Shown in pieces: positions 9,875 to 18,823 of a DNA stretch of 64,000 nucleotides; within the stretch, counting starts at the first letter, position 1, and every line of letters starts with the position of its first letter. The position numbers and the translations under genes were made by a program. Origin of the DNA: Auriscalpium vulgare (Eukaryota; Basidiomycota; Agaricomycetes; Russulales; Auriscalpiaceae); NCBI GenBank assembly GCA_019915015.1, contig JAHBBC010000022.1, positions 434,001 through 498,000 of the forward strand, read 5' to 3'. Below the pieces are notes generated by a model. It searched no databases, was not told where the DNA came from, and saw nothing but the letters and a program-made list of their open reading frames with translations.

Positions 9875-12635
9875 ATGTGGGCTACCAGCGAGCAGCAAGT
9901 GTGGCTGAGGGAGCGCCTCGGTCAGTACAAGGAGGTTCAGGCGCAGGGAGCACTCGCCGTGAGGGAGTACTGGCCTGTCCTGTACTCCGCATGGTTGCTG
10001 GAGTATCCCGAGACGGAGGACAACCATACGGGACCGCCTGTCAAAGGCAGTCCCGACATACGAACGGTCAGTAAAGACGCCTCGCTGTCACGAGCAAGTG
10101 GAGCTCACCAGTATTTACAGCGCCTTCGCCAATGGTTCAATAACCATTCGCGCGACAGCGTCCGTGGCAGTTCTCGCCGACGTGGCGGTGTCCTGAACTT
10201 GTCCGCGCGCCCGCCTCGCAAGAAACCCGAGCACCAGGTATACCAGCAGTACTTCTGGAAGTCCAAGTTGAAGGTGCTCGTTGAAGCGGCGTGGGCAAAG
10301 TACTTGGCCGAACTACCCGAGGACACCGAGCCGATGCCCGAGCTCGTCTTCCGGAACAAGACGTGTCGGGAGCTGTTTGTGCAGGAGTCGGATGAAGTAC
10401 GCGCCGCAGTCAAGGTGGTGCGCGACGGAGAAGAGGGTAGCGACGACGTGGAGTTGAGCGAGGAGGTCTTGAATGCGTAAGCACGCGCTTATTTTGCTGC
10501 GGGACAGCAAATACTCATCTTTGTCCTTAGGAACGCTCAGATGCTGCCTGATACGGCGGCGTTGGCCGTCAGCCAGATAAAGGAGATGACGAACTGGTCA
10601 TGCACGATGCTATTTGGCGGTCCCTCGCCCGATGGCGACGGCAAGATTGTTTCCTTTGCGTGAGTGGCAAGTTAATTTGGAGATTCATATTGTACTTACC
10701 GTCCTCTTTTCAGCGTCCATACACGGCTTGATGACGGTCGAAACTTTGCGACGATGTATCCGGAGTTCAAGGACAAGGTGGAGCAGCCGTACCGCAAATA
10801 TCTACGCATGGTATACTGTAAGTCGAGTCCATCCTGCGCGTGACTATATAATCACTTACCGCTGAATCAGGCACTACTCCGAATGACAACGCATCATCTA
10901 CGTCGCGCTCCGACCCGACGGCCGCCACCGACACGTCACAGGCGTCGACTGCCGCCGACTCGCCGGCCGCCGACTCGCCGGCCGCCGTTGTAGGCGCTGA
11001 GACCCCGCCGCCGTCGGCGCCCAAATCGTCCAGGAAGAAGCGAGGGCCTCAGAACAAGAGCGCTGCAGCGGTTGGAGAGAGTTCCTCGGAAGAGGAGGTC
11101 GTTATTCAAGACTTCGAGGCCGATCAATCAGACGACGAACCTGCGCCAGCTCCCGTCATCCGCGACAACGTGGATGCATACATGCAACTCCGTCTTGACG
11201 CTATCGCGAGGAATGCACAGTTGATGAGAGACGCCGGTTTCGAACCAAGCGACAAGCCAATGACGGCCGATGAGAAGAAGGCGGCGGCAAGAGCTATCGA
11301 GCGCGAGAAGCTAGCTGCGCTGGCGACCGGCCCACCGCGGCACTCCGAGAGGATCAAGGCCAAGGAGCCTGGAAATCCGTGAGTAGTCACCCTTCACTAT
11401 CGATACGAGGCATAGTTTTGATGACGTTTGAGCAGGGCTGAGGCCGCTGAGGTCGAGTCGCCTGTTGACGACGGCGATGAACAAGACAGGCAATCCGCGA
11501 CTGCGGAAGTCCTCCCTCCTTCATCTGGCGTAGCGCCCACAACTGCGCTTTCACAGGCGACAGCATCCGCCACCTTGTCGTTGACATCGGACTCTCCATC
11601 CCAGCATGCCCCATCCTCACCGTCGTCCATCGATTCGTCACCCCCTGCAACGGCAGCACCAACGCCTTCAGCGCCTGATCACAAGACATCGCTTCCCAGC
11701 CCCGATCTTTCCACCGTTGTTGTCGACACTGCCGCAGGCCTCCTGTCAGCTGTCGCCGAGAACGTGATCGTCAACGACGTGGCCCCTTCTCCGCATCCCA
11801 CCACAATGCTTGACTCCGTGAAGCTGGGCGACAAATCCAACGTATCGATGGACGAATCAGACACGGCCGAAGACACCAGCAGCGAGCACAATACAACCAA
11901 AGACGCTGCACAGTGGCCAGACTGGCTGATCAAGGACCATGGCTATCTTGAGGAGGCGATCAAGGGTGACGAGTGGGCAGGCTTAGTCGGGCAATGGGTC
12001 GCGATGGAGGAGAAGATGGGATTCCCGTCTGGCCAGGTGCGTTCCATTCGCATCTTTTCAATCAGATACTGACGCTCTCACATTCTCTTAGGGTAAGCGA
12101 TTCCAGCTGGCAACCACCGGTCGCCCTGAGCAACTCTCTCGTTGGTTGTCGCGCCGCGACTACTCAAAGTCCCCTGCCATCGACGATGTGAAGGTCTTCG
12201 CTGCCAGCTGGCGGGCTTGGTGGATAGGGCTTCAGCCTGAGTGGCGCGGCTCCAAGTGGCCGTTGGCTAGAAAGACTTGCGCGTCTGAGGAGTGGTCAGG
12301 CTGCATGAAAGGCGGCCGTAATGGGTTTGCTATTGTGCTCATCACGCTCAGCTGGTGGTACGGCGCGGCGGTGACGGCGAAACAGCGCCGCGAGTGGGAG
12401 TCAGCCTTCGAGGACGTGTCCTGGGTTGCGGAGAGTATGAACCAATCTTCGACTTTGCAAGCCATGATGGCTGAAGATGGCGCGGGCGACGAGAATCGCG
12501 TGGGCAAGAAGCGGTCCTCGGACAGCTCTCTGGCTGGCCAGCCGGCAGCTAAGAGGTACGCACATGCATTCAGCATTCTCGTCCCATATCTCATGTCGAT
12601 GTAGGAGCAAAACAGCGACTCGGAAGCGTCGCTGA
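9875..12635 (+). CDS. KDZ-element accessory protein of unknown function, 794 aa
   Basis: Eight exons (9875-10066, 10121-10476, 10531-10659, 10714-10817, 10871-11378, 11436-12036, 12092-12555, 12605-12635) join in phase with no stop. The N-terminal region (WLRERLGQY, EYWPVLYSAWLLEYPE) and RLRQWFNNHSR (residues 65-75) look like a conserved helical, possibly DNA-contacting module. Residues about 261-630 are low-complexity, rich in Ser/Thr/Ala/Pro, with one basic patch (KSSRKKRGPQNK). The conserved C-terminal block starts near residue 631 and includes SWRAWWIGLQPEWR and ITLSWWYGA. The protein ends in a basic tail (KTATRKRR) that could be a nuclear localisation signal. I recall this architecture from uncharacterised agaricomycete proteins, often near transposons, but cannot name a function. 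It is the only plus-strand gene of the element. Confidence 0.88.
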
Positions 12636-12794
12636 TCGCATCATCCATTCTCAGGAGCGGCTCAACACACGCCTCCAGTCTGAGTCGGCGCACAAGTAAC
12701 GACCCTGCTTCCCAGCCCCCTTCGTTCGGTGTTCAACACATAGCCGGTGTTTCAACACACCTTCATTTTTGATTAGTATCGTATCTTTCCCTCT

Positions 12795-12960
12795 GGTGCT
12801 CAACGCGCCGCATCCGTACATCTACTTCGGCGCTCAACGCGCCGCATCTGCCATACATAAGTACATCTACTTTGGCGCTCAACGCGCTGCCTTCCTGGAT
12901 CTCCTTTGGCGCTCAACACGCCGAGTACCTTTCCATCTCCTTTGGCACTGAACGTTCCCA
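12795..12960. repeat. Short minisatellite, GGCGCTCAACGCGCCGC units
   Basis: About five units of 34-45 bp begin with GGCGCTCAACGCGCC or a close variant and are spaced by a TACATCTACTTT-like sequence. They lie between the stop of the 794-aa gene and the right satellite array. The GGCG...CGCC ends make each unit partly self-complementary. No gene is present from 12636 to 13000. Confidence 0.8.
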
Positions 12961-12999
12961 CCTCGTATATCACGTAGTACATTAATAACAGATCGCGTG

Positions 13000-15060
13000 C
13001 AAAATAGAGCACGGAAAGGAAGTAAATACTATGTGAGGACCTGAATAACCGTGCAAAATAGAGCTAAATACTATGTGAGGACCTGGACTCGTTGACGTAA
13101 ATACTACGCATGCACTCGACTGAAAGTAAAAACTATCCGTGCAGTATCCAGCGAGGATCAATGAGCGAAATCAAATTAAACACTACGCATGCCGTTCCGG
13201 GTATAGACAAGGACTGAAAGTAAATACCATGTGTGCAGGGCCCGTGAAGTGAGAGTAAATGCCCGGAGTAAAAACTACGCGTCAGAAGTGAATACTGCGC
13301 ACCAGGTCCCGGGGTGAGTTTTGTGCGCCCGGAGTGAATACGTGCACACCCGGAGTAAATACTGCGCGCCCGGAGTAAATACAACGCACTAGGTCCGCGA
13401 GTGAATACTGCACGCCCGGAGTAAATACTGCACGCCCGGAGTAGATACTACGCACCAGGTCCGTGAGTGAATTTTGTGCGTCCCGAGTGAATACTGCACG
13501 CCCGGAGTAAACACTGCGCGCCCGGAGTAAATACAACGCACAAGGTCCGCGAGTGAATACTGCACGCCCGGAGTGAATACTGCACGCCCGGAGTAGATAC
13601 TACGCACCAGGTCCGCGAGTGAATTTTGTGCGTCCCGAGTGAATACTGCACGCCCGGAGTAAATACTGCATGCACGGAGTGAATACTACGCACCAGGTCC
13701 CGGAGTGAATACGTGCACGCCCGGAGTAAATACTGCGCGCCCGGAGTAAATACAACGCACCAGGTCCGCGAGTGAATACTGCGCGCCCGGAGTAAATACA
13801 ACGCACCAGGTCCGCGAGTGAATACTGCACGCCCGGAGTAAATACTGCACGCCCGGAGTAGATACTACTCACCAGGTCCGCGAGTGAATTTTGTGCGTCC
13901 CGAGTGAATACTGCATGCCCGGAGTAAACACTGAGCGCCCGGAGTAAATACAACGCACTAGGTCCGCGAGTGAATACTGCACGCCCGGAGTGAATACTGC
14001 ACGCCCGGAGTAGATACTACGCACCAGGTCCGCGAGTGAATTTTGTGCGTCCCGAGTGAATACTGCACGCCCGGAGTAAATACTGCATGCACGGAGTGAA
14101 TACTACGCACCAGGTCCCGGAGTGAATACGTGCACGCCCGGAGTAAATACTGCGCGCCCGGAGTAAATACAACGCACCAGGTCCGCGAGTGAATACTGCG
14201 CGCCCGGAGTAAATACAACGCACCAGGTCCGCGAGTGAATACTGCACGCCCGGAGTAAATACTGCACGCCCGGAGTAGATACTACTCACCAGGTCCGCGA
14301 GTGAATTTTGTGCGTCCCGAGTGAATACTGCATGCCCGGAGTAAACACTGAGCGCCCGGAGTAAATACAACGCACTAGGTCCGCGAGTGAATACTGCACG
14401 CCCGGAGTAAATGCACGCCCGGAATAGATACTACGCACCAGGTCCGCGAGTGAATTTTGTGCGTCCGCGAGTGAATACTGCACGCCCGGAGTAAACACTT
14501 TGCGCCCGGAGTAAATACAACGCACCAGTTCCGCGAGTGAATTTTGCGTATCCCGAGTGAATACTGCACGCCCGGAGTAAATACTGCATGCACGGAGTGA
14601 ATACTACGCACCAGGTCCCGGAGTGAATACGTGCACGCCCGGAGTAAATACTGCGCGCCCGGAGTAAATACAACGCACCAGGTCCGCGAGTGAATACTGC
14701 ACGCCCGGAGTAAATACTTCACGTCCGGAGTGAATACCACGCACCAGTTCCCGGAGTGAATGTTGCGCGTCCGGAGTAAATACTTCACGCCCGTAGTGAA
14801 TACTGTCCGCACGGAGTGGATACCACAACCGGCGCCCGGAGTGAATACTGCGCACCCGCAGTGAATACTGACAGTAAACACAGTACGTGCTGGGGGCCGA
14901 CCGTGACCAAAAGTGAATACTATGCGCTCTACGTCCGGACAACCGACTGGAAGTAAACACTATGCACGCGCAGTGACCAGGATAGGATAGCTTACCATAA
15001 GTGAATACTATGTCCGCACATTGGGGGTGCTGATAAAGCTACCGAAGTATTTACTACAGT
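13000..15060 (-). repeat. Right subterminal satellite array, inverted to the left one
   Basis: Tandem copies of the 20-bp unit reading GCACGCCCGGAGTAAATACT on the plus strand, the reverse complement of the left-array unit. Groups of two or three units are separated by a GCACCAGGTCCGCGAGTGAA-type spacer. A 417-bp higher-order block is duplicated nearly exactly (13600-13953 recurs at 14017-14370). Because the higher-order period is divisible by three, long frames such as those rich in SIYSGRAVFTP appear on the minus strand. I consider them spurious. Confidence 0.92.
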
Positions 15061-15168
15061 ATTCAACCGAGGGCCCGAGACCTGGAAATTAGGGAAAAGT
15101 AATTACTGTGCCACCTATATAGCCCAGCCAAAGTAGCCTCAATTGCAGAGACTTGGTAAAATTTTCTA

Positions 15169-15239
15169 TTCAGCTAGTATTGGTACTTTCTATTTGCTAC
15201 TCTAGTAGGCCAAAAGTTACCTTAACAACAGACAGGGCT
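15169..15239. repeat. Right terminal inverted repeat of the KDZ element
   Basis: Reverse-complement partner of 1628-1699, at roughly 75-80% identity by eye with small gaps. It ends GACAGGGCT and directly precedes the 9-bp target duplication. Confidence 0.88.
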
Positions 15240-15248
15240 CGCTCATGC
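15240..15248. repeat. Target-site duplication, right (KDZ element)
   Basis: CGCTCATGC, identical to 1619-1627. Confidence 0.85.
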
Positions 15249-16205
15249 GCATCTAGGTTACTTCTCCAGCCGCGAGGCGGGGTCGATAACAGAGCGATAG
15301 GCGTATACTGTACTCTCGGGGTGAGTGGCATGTACCGTATCCAGCGACGTTATATTGACTGCAGCGCATCAGCTCGGCACCGCATGGGCCTTCGTGTGTA
15401 CCCGTCAACGTGGAGCGACGCCGCGTACCGCACAGCAGCCTGCTTTCAGGCGTTCCCCACGCACGCCGATAACATGCGCCTTGCGCCTTCCCCGTCTCAG
15501 GAGTCAGGATAGCAACTCCCTCGCTCGTCACCATCCTGGGCATGGTCTTTTTCCGCCGGTGCGTTGCGCACCTGGAGGAGGATGTGGGGTTCGGGGCGCT
15601 GGGGAATAAGCGTAGCCGATGGTCTTGTCAGCTGCGATAGATTGCAAGGAGTGGATGACGGCGTTCCGTCACCCAGCGTGCAGACGTTCCTCGCTCGAGG
15701 CGCGTCAACCTCGATCCTGCAAGCACGCGCACGTCGCATCAGCAGATCGACACGGAGAAACACCGATGGGAAGCACTGGATCGGCGTGGTGAGCGGACTG
15801 TCTCCCAGGCTATCGAAGCGTGACGTTTACTGCGAGCGCAGCAGCAGCAGCTCGACGCGCATCGTCTGATTGAACTGCGTAGCTTCATAAAGCGACGGGT
15901 TCTTTCATGTAGGATTGCCTCAATATGGTGAGTGGTACTTGTTACTGGCTGCCTGTGCCCGTATATAGGTTGTTAGATGACCATCCATGTGATTCCGCAG
16001 TCGCCTCGCGCATAGCGCAATGGAGCATGGCATTCCTGCGCAGAAGACAACGGCGCCCAAATTTGACACGACGCAACGATAAATACATCCTGAAGCGTAG
16101 CGAATACCTCACAGACTACATCCCGTACCCCACACCCCGCTCGCCTGCGTTCTCCTCTGCCTTCATCTTCCTCGTTCTTCATCCTCCCCTCACCGTCTCG
16201 CCACC
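15249..16205. repeat. Duplicated region upstream of BTB gene 1
   Basis: No gene is supported. It aligns patchily with 24,830-26,460 upstream of the second BTB gene. Shared phrases include ACGTTATATTGAC, CAGCTCGGCACCGCATG, GTCTCAGGA, AACTCCCTCGCT and CAAGGAGTGGATGACGGCGT. Near 15,935-16,003 a GTGAGT...GATTCCGCAG stretch, conserved in the other copy, looks like a 5'-UTR intron of the BTB genes. Confidence 0.6.
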
Positions 16206-17189
16206 ATGTTGCAAATTCAATCCTCAGCCAACTCGGAGCCGTGCGCCGACCCTGACCGCCTAGCCACCGCGCCGTTCGACAACGACCCCCAAGCGAACGC
16301 CATCTTGCTCTCCTCTGACGGCACGCACTTCCACGTATCCCGCCACATCCTCTCCCTCGCCTCACCCATTTTCGCGGACATGTTCAGCCTCGGCACGGCC
16401 TCTGCCGATGAACTGCTCGACAGCCTGCCTCTCGTACGCATGGCTGAGGACGCCGCAGCACTCGACCTCCTCCTGCGCTGGTGCTACCCCATTCGCGCGC
16501 CGCCGCTCGGCACGTCTATTGAGCGTACGTGGGCACTGTCCGCTGCGATGCAGAAATACAGCATCGACGCGTTTGTGGACGCCGTTGAAGACGCCCTGCG
16601 CGTGCACTTGGAGAACGATCCAATCGGCGTGCTGGTTATCTCGGTGATGCTCGGCCTCGAGGACGTCACGCGCAAGGCTTTGCGAGCGACGCTGGCGATC
16701 CCACTAGCGAAAGTGGCAGAGGCTGAGCACCCGGGGTTGACGGACAAGATTCTGAACATCCTCGTCCGGTACCACATTGCGTGTGGGGCGGCGGCATCGG
16801 AGGTCCTGCGGAGTAGGGCGTTCTACCCATCTACAACAATCAAATCAGGGACGGTTGCCTTGATGGGCTGGATACCCCCGGAATGCTGCACGTGTGCGGT
16901 CGTGGACATCCAGTATGAGCGCGGATGGTCTGCACCACGCTTTGTGTGGAAGTTTCTCGACACTGCACGGTCCGCGTTCCTCCTCCGGCCGGGGATGTGC
17001 GCAGAGGATGTGGCATCGATGTGTACGATGGTACTGTGCTCGAAATGCAGCGGCGGTGCGCATGCGCACATCAAGGACACACAGGCTTTGATGGACAGGG
17101 TGATGCTCAATGTCAATGCCGCGATCGATAAGGTGTGCGCGCATCTATGTAATAGCCTCCCTGTGGATTCTCATGAATTTGCGATCTAG
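16206..17189 (+). CDS. BTB/POZ domain protein 1, 327 aa
   Basis: Single-exon gene starting at an ATG in good context (GCCACCATG). Residues about 31-135 form a BTB/POZ fold of the type common in agaricomycetes: ILLSSDGTHFHVSRHILS, then ASPIFADMFSL and LDLLLRWCYPI. A helical C-terminal region of about 190 residues follows, with cysteine-rich patches (ECCTCAVVD, MVLCSKCSGG). BTB domains mediate dimerisation and can recruit cullin-3 ligases. In this fungal family the role is unknown, and no kelch or MATH partner domain is present. A paralog lies at 26463-27452, and the 3' flank is nearly identical in both, which implies recent duplication or conversion. The protein is probably cytosolic or nuclear. 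Confidence 0.9.
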   Translation: MLQIQSSANSEPCADPDRLATAPFDNDPQANAILLSSDGTHFHVSRHILSLASPIFADMFSLGTASADELLDSLPLVRMAEDAAALDLLLRWCYPIRAPPLGTSIERTWALSAAMQKYSIDAFVDAVEDALRVHLENDPIGVLVISVMLGLEDVTRKALRATLAIPLAKVAEAEHPGLTDKILNILVRYHIACGAAASEVLRSRAFYPSTTIKSGTVALMGWIPPECCTCAVVDIQYERGWSAPRFVWKFLDTARSAFLLRPGMCAEDVASMCTMVLCSKCSGGAHAHIKDTQALMDRVMLNVNAAIDKVCAHLCNSLPVDSHEFAI

Positions 17190-18823
17190 GTGCCAATGCC
17201 AAAGTTTGTTTAGACGCTATATCTACAATATGTCCACCATAAATACAATCCAGAGCGGCCCTGAGTCCACCTCACTCTCCTCTGTTTCCTGGCCTGCCCC
17301 CCGATGTCTGTCCTCCGAGACGAGCCGCGCAAGGTCCCGTGCCGAAGATGCACGCCCCGTTGAAACTGGAGCGCAGGCTCTTTCCCACATACCAACGACG
17401 AATGCGCAACTGGAACACACCTATCACGCATCTACATTGGTCGACGCTGCCGCCAGCTGTCAAACCGCAATCATCCAGTGTCCCATGGAGTGAGTGGCGT
17501 GCACCATACATATGCGGCTACGTTACATGACTGCCAGCATAAGTATCAGGTCGACACCGTGCCTTCACCTCATATTTGCTTTCTTCGCGGTTGATCAGGC
17601 GCCAGTCCGCTTTCCCGGCCCAGCAGCACGAGCAAGCGAAAGGTGGCGTGCCCAGACTATGCTGTGCAATACCCCGGCGTAGTGAGGGCGGATCACCCGC
17701 GGTGTTGGGTCCGGCGGGCGGATTGTATGCGCTGTCTGGACACACGGACGGGCACGAAGGCAAAGTGCTCATGGACGTCGACTATCGGGTGCGTGGGCCG
17801 CCTGGCATGGGTGAATATGCGTACACTAACAGCGTTTGCTCAAGGTGCCGATATCATGAACATTTGTCTACCCACGGACGACGTTACGCGAGGACGGCAG
17901 CGGGCGGCTGTACCTCTGTCTTTGTCTCCTCGTGCACGCTTCCGGACCGATACATGCTGGGAGGGGTGTGCTTGTCGGTCGTCACCACTACTCCTCAGCG
18001 TGGAGTACTTATCGCACTCTCAGAGGAAAGAACGCGCGGTGAGAACGGAAGAGTCACAAGGCCACGATGTCATCTGTGCAGGCATGAGCGCGAGGCAAGG
18101 CGACTGCGGAATGGAATATCAGTAGATAGCGTACGCATGTCCATCGATTGGGAGAAAGAAGCGACTGCCGGCCTTCTCCTCTATACGATCCCTACGAATC
18201 GCGCACTCAAATCGCCATCTTTGAATTTGCGCAGTTGGTGGCCCTGTGCATGGTTGCGTCTAGTCACTGCGGGATGCCCGAGCAACTCCGAGGTCCGCTT
18301 CTCGGGGCAGCTAAATGCGAGAGCTGGGTGGCCTGACATCGCGCAGGTAAAGCACGCCAGAGGCACGACGGAACCAGACGGTTGCGCCCCGGGCTGTCGT
18401 GTGCGGGCCCGCGAGCGCGTGGTTGTCGGGATGTGGTTGATCCCGCTAGAAGACGCTGCAGACTGGTCGAACAGGTCCACACGTGCACCGATCTATTCGT
18501 CACTTGTCCACCGACACCCGTAGCGTCGGCTGCAGCGTATCTGTTCTCTATGGCCGATGCGATTCTTGCGATACGATAGTTTGGAGAACCCACCGTCATC
18601 TCCTCGTGCCGTACTTGACCAGTACTCGACGCGAATGGACGGCAACTGAGATACAGCATTGATCGACCTATACGGTATATGTTGTCCGTAGGTATCCTGC
18701 AAATGCCAGTGCGAACGGGAGACGTTTGTGAGACAGGACGGGGAAGGTGATATTTGCAACTTCAGCCAGTATCGTCGTGCGCAGTCGCAGTGTATGCAAA
18801 TAGATTACCAGAGGGATGGCGCG
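17190..18823. repeat. Duplicated DNA between BTB gene 1 and the P450 gene
   Basis: No supported gene. 17190-17330 is nearly identical to the flank of BTB gene 2 (27453-27590). About 17,995-18,250 matches 29,105-29,360 (GAGTACTTATCGC, CATCGATTGGG, AAAGAAGCGA). About 17,710-17,860 matches 30,735-30,870 (GGCGGATTGTATGCG, GGGTGCGTGGGCCGCC). The last part, 18,650-18,760, recurs as a direct repeat on the other side of the P450 gene at 21,510-21,600. Confidence 0.65.

Larger units (their letters stand above)
1628..15239. mobile_element. Complete KDZ-superfamily DNA transposon with four genes
   Basis: The element is 13,612 bp. Its ends are imperfect terminal inverted repeats of 71-72 bp flanked by the identical 9-bp duplication CGCTCATGC. 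Inside each end lies a large array of a 20-bp unit, the two arrays being in opposite orientation. The interior encodes a KDZ transposase, a coiled-coil protein and a viroplasmin-like protein on the minus strand, and a 794-aa protein on the plus strand. All inferred splice junctions keep frame with no internal stop, so the element looks intact and fairly young. KDZ (Kyakuja-Dileera-Zisupton) elements are known to be abundant in Agaricomycetes and can carry accessory genes. The exact subfamily is not determined here. Confidence 0.93.

Noticed and set aside
3142..12635. A TET/JBP dioxygenase gene, which some fungal KDZ elements are known to carry
   Set aside because: All four genes of the element were read through. 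None shows the HxD...H iron-binding pattern of that family.
13133..14960. Long minus-strand open frames rich in SIYSGRAVFTP and HSRTWCV words, and similar plus-strand frames at 1840-2212
   Set aside because: They follow the 20-bp satellite and its 417-bp higher-order period. Equivalent frames appear wherever the period is divisible by three, and none has splice or start support.
17576..18523. 315-codon plus-strand open frame between BTB gene 1 and the P450 gene
   Set aside because: The paralogous copy at 29-31 kb does not keep this frame, and the translated sequence has no recognisable domain.
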